A DNA stretch of 64,000 nt from an uncultured Clostridia bacterium (lineage in GTDB: Bacteria; Bacillota; Clostridia; Christensenellales; UBA1242). Under the pieces are notes generated by a model. It saw only the letters and a program-made list of their open reading frames with translations, made no database searches and was not told the origin of the DNA. Position numbers and translations under genes: made by a program. Positions 1-8,998 of this stretch are shown one piece after another (within the stretch, counting starts at the first letter, position 1; every line of letters starts with the position of its first letter). The stretch lies in NCBI GenBank assembly GCA_944372505.1, contig CALVZK010000003.1, positions 56,498 to 120,497 on the forward strand, in the 5' to 3' direction.

Positions 1-1
1 A

Positions 2-250
2 ATTTCTGGGTTACTTGGAGGCATAGTCATTCCCCTCCCTTTAATGCCACAATCTCTTCAAAATGTTATAAATTATTTACCATTTAGATTTATTAGTGAT
101 TTACCATTTAGAATATATATAGGTAATATTGGTATAACTGAAGGATTAATTTTCTTAGGTATAGGTATAGCATGGTTAATAGTACTGATAATTATCGGGA
201 AACTTCTTATTAAATCGGCTTTAAAAAACACCGTAATACAAGGAGGTTAA
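2..250 (+). CDS. ABC-2 type permease, 3' end only
   Basis: The reading frame is open from base 2, so this is the C-terminal end of a gene that begins left of the window. The visible 82 residues hold a loop rich in Pro and Phe (NYLPFRFISDLPFRIYIG) followed by one long hydrophobic helix and a basic tail. This is the usual C-terminus of the DUF990/ABC2_membrane_6 permease family. The next gene, a second permease of the same kind, starts one base after the stop, after an overlapping AAGGAGG ribosome binding site, so the two are co-translated. Family members pair with an ATPase, presumably upstream. An internal ATG at base 44 exists but would drop part of the conserved loop. Confidence 0.75.
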   Translation: MSGLLGGIVIPLPLMPQSLQNVINYLPFRFISDLPFRIYIGNIGITEGLIFLGIGIAWLIVLIIIGKLLIKSALKNTVIQGG

Positions 251-1030
251 ATGTTATATAATAAATTTCTAAAAATGCACATTAAAACTTCAATGCAATA
301 TAGATTTAATACTTTATTTATAGGTATTACACAAGTTTTAGTAAATATTGGAGAGGTTTTAGGTGTCTGGATACTTTTCTCACAATTTACATCAGTTAAA
401 GGATATGGATTTTATGAGTGCCTTTTAATGATGGGAATTGTTTTCACCGTATTTTCTTTTGCCGAATGTTTTGCGAGAGGTTATGATGAATTTCATATGT
501 TAATAAAATCTGGTGAATTTGATAGAATGCTTATACGACCTGTTAATATACACTACCAAATATTAGGTTCAAAAATAGAATTGACTAAATTAGCTAGAAT
601 GGCTCTTGGAATTGCGTTAGTAATAATTGCTTTAGTTAATTTAAATATTGATTGGAGCTTTTTAAAAATTTTAGTGTTAATTTCTTCTTTTATTTGTGGT
701 ATCACAACCATTACAGGACTATTTATAATAAGTGCTACAATTAGCATTTTCACAATTGAACAATTCGAATTTGTAAATATTTTTACCAACGGTGCTAAAG
801 AAACAGCTTATTACCCAATCAACATTTACGCAAAATGGATGACTAAAATATTTACATATGTAATACCTGTTGCTTGTTTTAATTATCTGCCATTATCATA
901 TTTGTTAGAAATTGGTAATGTTCCTATGTGGCTTTGTGCCATTTCACCACTTATAGGTATAGTTTTCATTGTTCCTTGTATAATTATTTTTAATTTATGT
1001 TTAAAAAAATATAAAAGTACAGGGACTTAA
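251..1030 (+). CDS. ABC-2 family transporter permease (DUF990-like)
   Basis: This is a 259-residue integral membrane protein with about six hydrophobic segments. The central motif around residues 75-100 (ECFARGYDEFHMLIKSGEFD) followed by RPVNIHYQILGSKIE is characteristic of the ABC-2 permeases that follow YxjN/DUF990-type partners; in the family this region sits in a cytoplasmic loop contacting the ATPase. The start is fixed by AAGGAGG just upstream, inside the end of the preceding permease gene. The pair probably forms a heterodimeric exporter with an ATPase encoded left of the window. Substrate cannot be told from sequence. A bidirectional terminator follows the stop. Confidence 0.8.
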   Translation: MLYNKFLKMHIKTSMQYRFNTLFIGITQVLVNIGEVLGVWILFSQFTSVKGYGFYECLLMMGIVFTVFSFAECFARGYDEFHMLIKSGEFDRMLIRPVNIHYQILGSKIELTKLARMALGIALVIIALVNLNIDWSFLKILVLISSFICGITTITGLFIISATISIFTIEQFEFVNIFTNGAKETAYYPINIYAKWMTKIFTYVIPVACFNYLPLSYLLEIGNVPMWLCAISPLIGIVFIVPCIIIFNLCLKKYKSTGT

Positions 1031-1036
1031 TATATT

Positions 1037-1067
1037 AAAAAAACATGTATTTGAATACATGTTTTTT
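1037..1067. terminator. Bidirectional intrinsic terminator
   Basis: A perfect stem (AAAAAACATGTAT with its complement, loop TTGA) has A runs on the left and T runs on the right. It can therefore terminate both the ABC permease operon and the convergent rplS gene. Confidence 0.85.
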
Positions 1068-1416
1068 AATTGTTATCAGCTGATTTAATTTTTGCAGCTT
1101 TACCAGTAAGTTCTCTAATATAATATAACTTAGCTCTTCTAGGTTTTCCTTTTCTTACCACTTCTACACTTTCAATATTAGGAGAGTGAATAGGGAAAGT
1201 TTTTTCTACACCTACACCATTAGAAATCTTTCTTACAGTGAAAGTTTCGCGAATTCCACCATTTTTTCTTGCAATAACAACACCTTCAAATGCCTGAATT
1301 CTTGACTTTTCACCTTCCTTTATTTTAACACCAACTCTTACAGTATCACCGATGTTAAATGAAGGAATGGTTTCTTTCATATTTTCCTTTTCAATTTGGT
1401 CAATGATATTAGCCAT
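1066..1416 (-). CDS. rplS: 50S ribosomal protein L19
   Basis: This 116-residue protein has the typical L19 length and signature: an N-terminal helix, then [20 protein letters not shown], the segment [20 protein letters not shown], and the C-terminal [20 protein letters not shown]19 lies at the 30S-50S interface near bridge B6/B8. ATG follows AAAGGAG by a good spacing. It lies 58 bases downstream of rpsU and in the same orientation; no terminator is visible between them, so they may share the promoter at 1694-1722. In many Firmicutes rplS follows trmD/rimM; here the pairing with rpsU is a local rearrangement. Confidence 0.97.
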   Translation of the reverse strand: MANIIDQIEKENMKETIPSFNIGDTVRVGVKIKEGEKSRIQAFEGVVIARKNGGIRETFTVRKISNGVGVEKTFPIHSPNIESVEVVRKGKPRRAKLYYIRELTGKAAKIKSADNN

Positions 1417-1474
1417 GATTTACTCCTTTTAATAGATTTTAATAATATTATTTTAAATAAGGTATGTTTAAAAA

Positions 1475-1669
1475 TTAACCTCTCTTTCTTGCTCTTTTAC
1501 GAGCTGCTTCCTGTTTTTTCTTTTTAGCAACACTAGGCTTAAGATATGCTTCTTTTTTTCTAATATCGCCGATAATTCCGTCTTTTTGACATTTTCTCTT
1601 AAAACGTTTAAGAGCACTTTCAAGACTTTCGTTTTCGCCTACCTTAACAGTTGTCAATTTTCTCACCAC
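1475..1669 (-). CDS. rpsU: 30S ribosomal protein S21
   Basis: The 64-residue basic protein carries the S21 core [20 protein letters not shown] and a Lys/Arg-rich tail. S21 sits near the mRNA exit/platform of the 30S subunit and assists initiation. Two GTG codons in tandem (1669 and 1666) can serve as start, preceded by AAGG; homologues usually begin a few residues before the VGENES motif, so either is possible. A perfect-consensus promoter lies immediately upstream. Confidence 0.95.
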   Translation of the reverse strand: MVRKLTTVKVGENESLESALKRFKRKCQKDGIIGDIRKKEAYLKPSVAKKKKQEAARKRARKRG

Positions 1670-1693
1670 CTTCTAATTTATAAATTCTTTTTA

Positions 1694-1722
1694 ATTATAA
1701 TGATACATTATAATTTTGTCAA
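1694..1722 (-). promoter_or_regulatory. Consensus sigma-A promoter for rpsU
   Basis: On the minus strand TTGACA (1722-1717), a 17-base spacer and TATAAT (1699-1694) are seen. It lies between the mtaB stop and rpsU, so rpsU-rplS has its own strong promoter. Confidence 0.8.
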
Positions 1723-1728
1723 GTAAAT

Positions 1729-3015
1729 TTACAAAATTTTGATATGTTTAACTAATGCTCCGTCTTTAAAACCTCCAATAATTTTGCCTTTAATTATTTT
1801 TCCAATAATATCAGTTTTGCTCTCTATATAACTTTTAATATAATTTTTGCTATAACCTACAAAATAATTATCAACTTTTTCTTCAACCAAAATTTCTACT
1901 ATTTTATTTTTGTTTTTAACAATAAAATTATTATGAAGTTCTTCGCTTAATTGTAAAAGTTTCGCACTACGTTTTTGTTTTATTTGAGGAGGAAGATCTT
2001 TATAAATTTTACTAGCACTGGTTCCATCTCTATTAGAATATTGAAAAACATGTATAAAAGAAAAATTACATTTTTTAATAAAATTATAACTTTCTTCAAA
2101 TTCCTCATCACTTTCTTCTGGAAACCCTACTATTACATCAGTAGTAATTCCAGCGTAAGGGAAATATTTCTTTAATAAAATAATGCTTTTAAAAAATTCT
2201 TCACTTGTATAATGCCTATTCATTCTTTTTAAAACACTATTGCTTCCACTTTGTAAAGACAAATGAAAATGCGGACAAAAATTATTTAAACTTTTTAAAC
2301 CTTTTATAAATTCTTCACTCATAATACTTTCTTCAATAGAACTTAACCTCAATCTTTTTCCATAAGTGTCAAGTTCTTCTAAAAGCGTCAACAAACTTGG
2401 TTTGCCATCAATTTTATAATCAGTTACATTGATCCCTGTCAAAACTATTTCTTTTACATCATTATTTAACATTGCTGCTTCATTCAATATAGAAAAAATA
2501 GGTCTTGAGCGACTTCTTCCCCTTAAATATGGTATGATACAATAAGAGCAAAAATTGTTACATCCATCTTGTATTTTAATGTAAGCTCTTGTTCTAGTTT
2601 GTTTTGCAATTAAATCATCTTCATATTTCAAAGGTAATTTATTTATTTTTATAGGTTTATTAATAAAAATTTTGTCATTTTTAACTAATTTATCAATATA
2701 TTTTGATATTTTTATTTTATTAGAGGTTCCAGTTATACAACTAACGCCTCTTTCACGAAATTGAATATTGTTATTTTGGCTGGCACATCCACAAATTATA
2801 ATCTTTGCATTTGGATTAAATTTTCTACATCTTGCTATCATTTGCCTAGATTTTTTTTCCGCCTCTTGAGTAACAGCACAAGTATTTATTATATAAAAAT
2901 CGGCAAATTCTAATTTGTCAGTTGCCTGATACCCCTTAAGTTCTAAATTATATATAAGAGAATCACTCTCATACTTATTCACTTTACATCCTAAAGTCAT
3001 TACACAGATTTTCAT
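1729..3015 (-). CDS. mtaB: tRNA threonylcarbamoyladenosine 2-methylthiotransferase
   Basis: The 428-residue radical-SAM enzyme adds the methylthio group to t6A37 of ANN-decoding tRNAs. The N-terminal MTTase domain shows LGCKVNKYESD, NTCAVT and CGCASQ, whose Cys residues bind the auxiliary [4Fe-4S] cluster; the radical-SAM triad is in DGCNNFCSYCIIPYLRGRSRS (about residues 150-170). A TRAM-like C-terminus follows residue 360. The N-terminal LGCKVN and lack of the MiaB-specific signature favour MtaB over MiaB. No good ribosome binding site precedes the ATG, which is unusual here. The rpsU promoter lies just past its stop. Confidence 0.93.
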   Translation of the reverse strand: MKICVMTLGCKVNKYESDSLIYNLELKGYQATDKLEFADFYIINTCAVTQEAEKKSRQMIARCRKFNPNAKIIICGCASQNNNIQFRERGVSCITGTSNKIKISKYIDKLVKNDKIFINKPIKINKLPLKYEDDLIAKQTRTRAYIKIQDGCNNFCSYCIIPYLRGRSRSRPIFSILNEAAMLNNDVKEIVLTGINVTDYKIDGKPSLLTLLEELDTYGKRLRLSSIEESIMSEEFIKGLKSLNNFCPHFHLSLQSGSNSVLKRMNRHYTSEEFFKSIILLKKYFPYAGITTDVIVGFPEESDEEFEESYNFIKKCNFSFIHVFQYSNRDGTSASKIYKDLPPQIKQKRSAKLLQLSEELHNNFIVKNKNKIVEILVEEKVDNYFVGYSKNYIKSYIESKTDIIGKIIKGKIIGGFKDGALVKHIKIL

Positions 3016-3100
3016 AACAAAAAGATTTTACCAAATTTATTAAATAAAATCAAGTTTAAAAGAAAACTAAAAATTAAAATAAAAAATAGAAATTTATATT

Positions 3101-3538
3101 TTATTCATTTGCTCTTCCAATAAAATAATCTATAGACATATTTAAATATGATGCAATCTTAATAAGAGTTTCTAGTTTTGGCAAAGAACCATGTTTCCAG
3201 CCTCTAATATTAGATTCACTTATTAATAAATGTTTAGACAATTTCCAATGAGTAATATTATTTAATGCTAAAGCAAAGTGATATCTATTTAAAAAATCTT
3301 TGATGTCATAACCTTTTCTAATTATTTTGGTTTGATTTCTGTCTTCATCAATCCCCATTAAATAATTTATAGAACAATTCATATAATCAGCTATTTTAAC
3401 AGCCGTAATAATATTAGGTATAGCTCCACGCATAAAAGACGTCATTTGAGAAGTTGTTAAATTACAATTCTGTGCAAATTTTCTCTTGGTTAAATTATTT
3501 TCAATTAAAAAATCATTTAATACTTCTGCAAAACTCAT
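3101..3538 (-). CDS. Regulator with two XRE-type HTH modules
   Basis: The 145-residue protein contains two consecutive helix-turn-helix units: residues about 5-60 (LTKRKFAQNCNLTTSQMTSF, then INYLMG) and 75-140 (THWKLSKHLLISESNIRGWK, then IDYFIG). Each ends in the I(N/D)Y(L/F)(M/I)G signature of Cro/CI-like domains. It has no sensor or oligomerisation domain, so it may bind two half-sites with one chain. The start is set by GGGGAG. It is divergent from the small gene at 3731 and the shared 190-base region holds two Spo0A-box-like heptamers, so control of that gene or of itself is the natural guess. It could be of phage origin, but no other phage genes are near. Confidence 0.75.
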   Translation of the reverse strand: MSFAEVLNDFLIENNLTKRKFAQNCNLTTSQMTSFMRGAIPNIITAVKIADYMNCSINYLMGIDEDRNQTKIIRKGYDIKDFLNRYHFALALNNITHWKLSKHLLISESNIRGWKHGSLPKLETLIKIASYLNMSIDYFIGRANE

Positions 3539-3565
3539 CTGCTCCCCTTATTTTTCATTAATAAA

Positions 3566-3631
3566 TTCGACAAAATTTTTTAAATATATACTGCTTGTTT
3601 TTATTTTTACAAAATACATTTTTTTTCGACA
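3566..3631 (-). promoter_or_regulatory. Two Spo0A-box-like sites (TTCGACA)
   Basis: TTCGACA occurs at 3566-3572 and 3625-3631, i.e. TGTCGAA on the minus strand, the core of the known Spo0A box. Both are followed by AAAA. They bracket a plausible minus-strand promoter for the HTH gene (TTGTAA near 3606-3611 and TATATT near 3585). Function is inferred from motif match only. Confidence 0.4.
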
Positions 3632-3674
3632 AAACTTGCCAAATATTTCTTTTATATTGTAAAACAAATTAAGA

Positions 3675-3712
3675 TATAATACTTGTGTAGACTGCCTACC
3701 GCTAGTAGTCAG
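3675..3712 (+). promoter_or_regulatory. -10 element and 5'-leader hairpin of the 44-aa gene
   Basis: TATAAT at 3675-3680 places the transcript start near 3687. The transcript then opens with a GC-rich hairpin: CTG-C-CTAC / GTAG-T-CAG (3692-3699 with 3705-3712, one internal C/T mismatch, five-base loop). The stem ends 10-15 bases before the ribosome binding site (AAAAGGA at 3718-3724). No T tract follows, so it is not a terminator; it may stabilise the mRNA or bind a regulator. Confidence 0.5.
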
Positions 3713-3730
3713 CACTTAAAAGGATTATTT

Positions 3731-3865
3731 ATGGAAGATATTTTAGATGTTTTGTCAATTGCTCTTTATGATAGTTTGAAAGCAGACATAAAAAAAGAAG
3801 GCAACTTTTTTATAATTACCTTTTCAGATGGACAAAAATATAGAGTTGAGGTAAAAAAAGAATAA
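3731..3865 (+). CDS. Small conserved-looking protein of unknown function (44 aa)
   Basis: ATG at 3731 follows AAAAGGA at a good distance; an in-frame TTG at 3683 would place the start inside the leader hairpin and is unlikely. The protein begins MEDILDVLSIALYDSLKADI, an amphipathic helix, and continues with a basic beta-hairpin-like segment (GNFFIITFSDGQKYRVEVKK). It has no Cys, no signal and no membrane segment. The gene has its own -10 element, a structured leader and a strong bidirectional terminator, so it is a deliberate monocistronic unit. I do not recognise the family. Confidence 0.6.
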   Translation: MEDILDVLSIALYDSLKADIKKEGNFFIITFSDGQKYRVEVKKE

Positions 3866-3893
3866 AAATACACGGCAAATGCCGTGTATTTTT
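3864..3893. terminator. Bidirectional intrinsic terminator
   Basis: A perfect 13-bp stem AAAAATACACGGC with its complement and an AAAT loop separates the 44-aa gene from the convergent SSB-like gene and can serve both. Confidence 0.9.
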
Positions 3894-3901
3894 AATATAC
3901 T

Positions 3902-4582
3902 TTATGCTGTTGGAACTTGAGGTTCTTCGGTTAATAAATTTATACTTTCTTCAATTTTTAATTTTTGACATGATACTTCATAAGCCGTTCTTTCTTCAAA
4001 AATTCCTTCGCCAATCTCCTTTCTATATGGTCTTGATTGTATTCTTCCTATTATAGAAATTTTTGTCCCAACTTTTTGATTCTGCATTAATTTAGCATTC
4101 CTTCCCCACATTATACATGGTATATAATCAGATTTGTTAAAATTAGGTCTATTTACTGCTATTAAAACATCACAAATTTGTCGGTTAAATGGTGTTGTTC
4201 TATAAACAGGTTCCTTGCAAACATATCCTATCAGTTTTAACTCATTTGAACCTTCTTTATTAATATTTTGTGCATCTAATATTTCTTTGATAAAAAAAGA
4301 TAAAATTAATCTACTTTTATTGTCGATTACTCTATTGTAACTTCGCAGTTCTCCTCCGAAAGCAATATTTTGACCCTTTTCCAAACTTAAATTATATGCT
4401 TTAATTAATTTCTCTGAAATAGTAAATGGTAAAATATCAACATTATCTGATAGTCTTTCTACAGCAATTTTACCTTCATAAAAGACTTCTCCTTCTACTT
4501 CAAATTTACTTTCTGGTGCCTCTAATATTTCTCCTAATAAACATCCTTTATTATTTGGCACACTAATTGCTGTTGTATTCAT
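3902..4582 (-). CDS. SSB-like protein with two OB folds
   Basis: The 226-residue protein has two probable OB-fold units: a divergent N-terminal one (about 10-105, with GEILEAPESKFEVEGEVFYEG) and a more typical SSB-type one (about 112-215: LKLIGYVCKEPVYRTTPFNR, then DYIPCIMWGRNAKLM and ISIIGRIQSRPYRK). The second half matches the primosomal PriB/SSB family. It ends LLTEEPQVPTA and lacks the acidic DDDIPF-type tip that recruits partners in canonical SSB, so it is probably an accessory single-strand binding protein rather than the main one. It lies 14 bases after the deacetylase gene, with its own AAAGGAG. Confidence 0.75.
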   Translation of the reverse strand: MNTTAISVPNNKGCLLGEILEAPESKFEVEGEVFYEGKIAVERLSDNVDILPFTISEKLIKAYNLSLEKGQNIAFGGELRSYNRVIDNKSRLILSFFIKEILDAQNINKEGSNELKLIGYVCKEPVYRTTPFNRQICDVLIAVNRPNFNKSDYIPCIMWGRNAKLMQNQKVGTKISIIGRIQSRPYRKEIGEGIFEERTAYEVSCQKLKIEESINLLTEEPQVPTA

Positions 4583-4596
4583 AGTATCTCCTTTTA

Positions 4597-5361
4597 TTAA
4601 TCCTTATGTTGTACTCCATTTGCATCTATATGATATGCTTCTTTATAAACTAATTCGCCTACACTTGTAACTTTATATCCTTTCATTGTTAACCAATCTA
4701 AACTAAGCCTTAATGCATCTACTACATTATCAGCATTATTATGCATTAAAATGATGGATCCGTTTTTAACCTTCTTCATTACTCTATCTGTAATCTGACT
4801 AGCTGATATCCCTTTCCAATCTAAAGTATCTACATCCCATTGGATAGTCTTCAAATTCATTGAGGAACATAATGACAACAATGTATTGTTATATGAACCA
4901 AAAGGTGCTCTAAATAATTCAACATCTTTCCCAGTTATATCTTTAATTTTAGATATAGATGTATTTAACTCATTTTCCATAGTGTTACTGTCAAGCTTTA
5001 CCATATCGGGATGTGCATTAGAATGAGTTCCTATTTCCATACCAGCTTCATCTATCTTCTTAACCATATCAGGATATTCATCTACCCAAAATCCTACTAG
5101 GAAAAAAGTCGCCGTCACATTATATTCTTTTAAAACTTCAAGTATCTCTTCTGTTTTATCCGCACCCCATGCCGCATCAAAAGTAATTGCTACTTGTTTT
5201 TCGTCCGTGTCAACACAATAAATAGGAACTAACCTTGTAGATTGCCCAAACCAAACATTTGCACAAGCGCTTCCTTTAAATGCTACACAAAGTAAAATGA
5301 CTACCGCAAGCATAGCAAAAAAAATTTTAATTGTTCTTGATTTGATTACGCAAAATGGCAT
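4597..5361 (-). CDS. Polysaccharide deacetylase, PdaB-like
   Basis: The start at 5361 (MPFCVIKSRTIK) is chosen because GAGG lies six bases upstream; a longer ORF to 5424 has no support. The 254-residue protein has an N-terminal basic stretch and hydrophobic signal/anchor, then a NodB domain: ITFDAAWGADKT (motif 1), HSNAH (metal ligands), FRAPFGSYN (motif 3), DTLDW (motif 4) and IILMHN (motif 5). It should de-N-acetylate peptidoglycan or a related glycan outside the membrane. The TFDxxWG form is typical of PdaB/spore-cortex-type deacetylases. A Spo0A-box-like TGTCGAA lies about 90 bases upstream. The SSB-like gene follows closely. Confidence 0.88.
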   Translation of the reverse strand: MPFCVIKSRTIKIFFAMLAVVILLCVAFKGSACANVWFGQSTRLVPIYCVDTDEKQVAITFDAAWGADKTEEILEVLKEYNVTATFFLVGFWVDEYPDMVKKIDEAGMEIGTHSNAHPDMVKLDSNTMENELNTSISKIKDITGKDVELFRAPFGSYNNTLLSLCSSMNLKTIQWDVDTLDWKGISASQITDRVMKKVKNGSIILMHNNADNVVDALRLSLDWLTMKGYKVTSVGELVYKEAYHIDANGVQHKD

Positions 5362-5446
5362 TACAAACCTCGCTTTTAATGATAAAATATAATAAAAATA
5401 AATCAAATAAGAAAAGTGTTGCAATATAAGAGTTTTTATTGAAATT

Positions 5447-5453
5447 TGTCGAA
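5447..5453 (+). promoter_or_regulatory. Spo0A-box-like heptamer upstream of the deacetylase
   Basis: TGTCGAA lies 86-92 bases upstream of the deacetylase ATG. It matches the core of the Spo0A box. One heptamer alone is weak evidence in AT-rich DNA; the deacetylase product makes it more plausible. Confidence 0.35.
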
Positions 5454-5510
5454 TATTTTCTTATTCAATTCTAATATATTGAACCTACTATAAAATTATG
5501 ACAAACTAGA

Positions 5511-5544
5511 AATAAAAAATCTCATAGAAAGATCTATGAGATTT
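5511..5544 (-). terminator. Terminator of the lipoprotein gene
   Basis: The stem AAATCTCATAGA / TCTATGAGATTT (5517-5528 with 5533-5544, loop AAGA) is followed on the minus strand by a T run (plus-strand A run at 5511-5519). Confidence 0.85.
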
Positions 5545-5562
5545 ATTGTTTAATTTTTTTAT

Positions 5563-6306
5563 CTAAATGTTGACCTCTATATAATCATTAAATGATGGTA
5601 AACTAATTTCCCCATTATAAGCAGCCATCTTCATTAAAATGCTTCCCTGATCACTAACACTTTCCCCTTGAACTGCAAAAAGATTACCATTTTCCAAAAT
5701 AATAAACATTTCATATTTTATATTTTCTTCATTAATTAAACCACTTACAAGTAAATGATATTTAACTGTGTTTCCTTCATCAGCTACTTCTGAAACCACA
5801 CTTAAACTGTTATTATTTACTTGAACATCAATCATAGTTTCAATTAAATTTTCAAAATCATCATATGAAACTTCTGCAGGTATTTGAATTGATGATGTTT
5901 GTAAATTATATTTTAATTTTTGACCATTCATATTTAAATACATTACTTGATCAATAATATAATAATATGCCTTATCTTTTTGACTTTTAATAGTCATTTT
6001 TATTGTTTTATTTTCAAGATCAATTTGACCATAAATAGTCCCTTCATTTTTCTGACCATCAACTAAGGTAGATATTTCCATCGAAAATTCATATTTGCTT
6101 AATTGAAAACATCCAGATTCATCATATTCATCAAGAGTTTTTGTTATCGTATTAAAATCTGCATTAGTATACTTTGAACTTGAGGTATCTATTCTAATGG
6201 TTTCCTCATCCCCTCCACAGCCTGCAAGTAAAAATGTAACTAATAAAATTAAAGTACAAAACAAAGAAGTTATTAAAAATCTTTTGTTATTTTTTGTTTT
6301 TGACAT
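5563..6306 (-). CDS. Lipoprotein of unknown function
   Basis: Start at 6306 is set by AAAGGAGGG; nine extra upstream codons would overlap that site. The 247-residue protein has a clear lipoprotein signal: basic N-terminus, hydrophobic core, lipobox LLAGC with Cys30, then GGDEE. The mature part is mostly beta, with features of LppX/LolA-like or DUF6612-type carriers (repeated amphipathic strands such as YYIIDQVMYLNMNGQKLKY). It is expected outside the membrane, tethered by lipid. No enzymatic motif is seen. The gene stands alone between terminators. Confidence 0.7.
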   Translation of the reverse strand: MSKTKNNKRFLITSLFCTLILLVTFLLAGCGGDEETIRIDTSSSKYTNADFNTITKTLDEYDESGCFQLSKYEFSMEISTLVDGQKNEGTIYGQIDLENKTIKMTIKSQKDKAYYYIIDQVMYLNMNGQKLKYNLQTSSIQIPAEVSYDDFENLIETMIDVQVNNNSLSVVSEVADEGNTVKYHLLVSGLINEENIKYEMFIILENGNLFAVQGESVSDQGSILMKMAAYNGEISLPSFNDYIEVNI

Positions 6307-6375
6307 ATTCCCTCCTTTTATATAGAATAACAAACTTAAAAATTTAAGTCAAATTTTTGTATAATAATATGTATT

Positions 6376-6423
6376 AAAAAAAACTCAAAAATTTAATGTT
6401 TTTATTAAAATCTTGAGTTTTTT
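6376..6423 (-). terminator. Terminator of the parE-parC operon
   Basis: AAAAAACTCAA (from 6376) pairs with TTGAGTTTTTT (6413-6423); an inner AT pairing around AATTTAAT/ATTAAAAT extends the arm. The minus-strand transcript ends in U residues. Confidence 0.7.
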
Positions 6424-6453
6424 ATTTGTCCATTATGAAATAATTTTTATAAA

Positions 6454-8964
6454 TCAATTCATTTTATTAATAGTAAAGAAATTTTTCTTTATAATTTCAT
6501 TTCCGGTTGTAAGTCTATCACTTTGCGGTATTTTTCTTGTATCTAATGCCAATATTTTTAATCCAAAATCAACTGCTAACGTTATATTTCCATTTGCACT
6601 ACAAGCATAGAATACATTTTGACAATTTTTTGCAAAATTTATATATTTTAAACCTTTACGATATCTCGCAGAAAGAGGAAATTGATTAACCGCTATTTTT
6701 TTAATAAAGCCGTTATCAGTAACTGCTATAATATCAGTAAAATCAATTTGGCTTGCAAATATAACACTATCATTATCTTCAAGATTGATACCTCTTACTC
6801 CTGCAGAAATTCTCCCTTGAACTGGAATATCACTCTTTTCAAAGTTCAATGACATTCCTTTTCTTGTTAACATCAAAATACTAGTTCCACTCTTATCCAT
6901 TTCCACATTAATAACTTCATCTCCATCATTCAATTTGCATGCTTGATAGAAAGACTTATTTACTACGATATCACTTGCTTCTGATTTTTTAACCATACCA
7001 AATTTTGTCATAAATAATATTTGACCATCTTTTGGCAATTTCATAATGCAAATTGGAACTTCATTTAAAATAGTAGATTTTTCAATTGACAAAAGAGAAA
7101 AACCTTTATCTCTCCATTTACATTCTTTTAAATTATTTACAGAAGTTTTTATAGCATTCCCTTGGCTTGTAAAGATAAGTATTGTATCACTTCCGCTAAA
7201 AGTATCTATTTGTTTTGCTATATCAGTAATAGTAGAATTATCGCCAAGTGTTTTTTGTGACATTGAATAATTTTTTGATGTAACTTTCTTAATCGTATTT
7301 CCTGCACTAATAGCAATTACAAAATTTTTGCTACTTTCGTCATTTTCAACGGTAGTTTCTATAGAAATTTCTTTATTATTTCCTATTTTTGACAATCTTG
7401 GAGTGCTGTATGCTTTTTTTATTTCAAGTATTTCCTTTTTAACAACATCATATTGTGCTTTTTTAGAAGATAATATTTCTTCATACTCTGCAATTTTTTT
7501 CTTTAAATAAGCGAGTTCTTCTTCTAATTTATCAACTTCCAAATGTACAAGTCTTGCAAGACGCATGTCAAGAATTGCTTGGGCTTGTTTTTCGCTTAAA
7601 GAAAATCTGTCTCTTAATCGTTGTTTTGCTTCAGTAGTAGTAGCTGACTTTTTTATAATTTTAATGACTTCATCAATGTTTTTTATTGCAATTAACAACC
7701 CTTCAACAATGTGTGCTCTCTCGCGTGCCTGATTTAATTCATATTTTGTTCTTCTAACTATAATTTCTCTTTGATATTGAGCGTAATAAGAAATTATATC
7801 AAGCAAACCAAGCAATTTAGGTTTTCCGCCTGCAATAGCGACCATGTTAATTCCATAAGAAATTTGTAAATTTGTTGCTTTAAAAAGATGCTCAAGAATT
7901 TTTTTAGGATCAGCTTCTTTTTTAAGTCTGATAACTGCTCTCATACCATTTCTATCAGATTCATCTCTAATTTCAGTAATAGAAGCAAATTTATCCTTGT
8001 TTTGTTCCTTTAATTCTGCAATTTTTTGTAATAATTGTGCTTTGTTTACCTGATAAGGTAATTGCGTTATAACTATATTACTTTTATCTCCACTTTTTTC
8101 TATAAATACTTTTGAACGAATTAATATTTTTCCTTTTCCAGTTCTATAAGCCTGCTCAAGGCCACCATCTTCATCGATTATTTCCCCTCCAGAAGGAAAA
8201 TCGGGACCTTTTATAATCTTCATCATTTGATCAAGTTTAATATTGGGATTATTGATGTAAGCGACAACACCATCTATAGTTTCTCCAACATTATGAGGAG
8301 GTATGTTCGTCGCAACACCAACAGCGATTCCTGTTGCACCATTTATAAGCAAGTTTGGGAATCTGCCCGGAAACATATCTGGTTCTTTTAAAGTGTCATC
8401 AAAGTTTAAACTCCATCTTACTGTATCTTTATCAAGATCTCTCATAAGTTCCAGAGCAAGAGGTGTCATTCTGGTCTCCGTGTAACGCATTGCCGCAGGG
8501 CTATCTCCATCAATAGACCCAAAATTTCCATGCCCATCAACTAATGGTGCTCTTAAAACCCAATCTTGTGCCATTCTACACATTGCATCATATACAGAAC
8601 TATCCCCATGTGGATGATATTTACCAAGACAATCACCAACTATTCTTGCGGATTTTCTATATGGCTTATCTGGTGTAACTCCAAGTTCAAGCATTGAATA
8701 TAAAATCCTTCTTTGAACTGGCTTTAGTCCATCTTCTACTCTAGGCAATGCTCTATCCATAACTACACATTCAGTATAAGGAATCATTGACTCATGCAAT
8801 ACTTCACTCATACTTTTATAGATTATTCCCTTTTCACCGCCACCTGCTGAACTAGAACTTTCTTGAGGATTATCTTCGATATTATAATTTTTGTCTTCAG
8901 CATTTTCGTCTAAATTATTATCTTGATAATCCATTTTTTCTTGTTCGAAATTTTCTTCTTGCAT
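6454..8964 (-). CDS. parC: Type IIA topoisomerase A subunit, topoisomerase IV type
   Basis: The 836-residue protein has an acidic low-complexity head (1-45), then the breakage-reunion domain: [20 protein letters not shown], the QRDR-equivalent [19 protein letters not shown] and the active-site Tyr in [11 protein letters not shown] coiled-coil tower follows (about 400-500), then beta-pinwheel blades (530-820). I see no GyrA box (QRRGGKG) in the C-terminal domain, which favours the decatenating topoisomerase IV or a lineage-specific second pair over gyrase. It lies 34 bases after parE, with its own AGGAG. GyrA remains possible if this genome has only one type IIA enzyme. Confidence 0.8.
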   Translation of the reverse strand: MQEENFEQEKMDYQDNNLDENAEDKNYNIEDNPQESSSSAGGGEKGIIYKSMSEVLHESMIPYTECVVMDRALPRVEDGLKPVQRRILYSMLELGVTPDKPYRKSARIVGDCLGKYHPHGDSSVYDAMCRMAQDWVLRAPLVDGHGNFGSIDGDSPAAMRYTETRMTPLALELMRDLDKDTVRWSLNFDDTLKEPDMFPGRFPNLLINGATGIAVGVATNIPPHNVGETIDGVVAYINNPNIKLDQMMKIIKGPDFPSGGEIIDEDGGLEQAYRTGKGKILIRSKVFIEKSGDKSNIVITQLPYQVNKAQLLQKIAELKEQNKDKFASITEIRDESDRNGMRAVIRLKKEADPKKILEHLFKATNLQISYGINMVAIAGGKPKLLGLLDIISYYAQYQREIIVRRTKYELNQARERAHIVEGLLIAIKNIDEVIKIIKKSATTTEAKQRLRDRFSLSEKQAQAILDMRLARLVHLEVDKLEEELAYLKKKIAEYEEILSSKKAQYDVVKKEILEIKKAYSTPRLSKIGNNKEISIETTVENDESSKNFVIAISAGNTIKKVTSKNYSMSQKTLGDNSTITDIAKQIDTFSGSDTILIFTSQGNAIKTSVNNLKECKWRDKGFSLLSIEKSTILNEVPICIMKLPKDGQILFMTKFGMVKKSEASDIVVNKSFYQACKLNDGDEVINVEMDKSGTSILMLTRKGMSLNFEKSDIPVQGRISAGVRGINLEDNDSVIFASQIDFTDIIAVTDNGFIKKIAVNQFPLSARYRKGLKYINFAKNCQNVFYACSANGNITLAVDFGLKILALDTRKIPQSDRLTTGNEIIKKNFFTINKMN

Positions 8965-8998
8965 AATTTCTCCTGATTATAAATTTTTAACAAAATCA

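Noticed and set aside
5362-5424. N-terminal extension of the deacetylase
   Set aside because: GAGG six bases before 5361 and the signal peptide position fit the shorter form.
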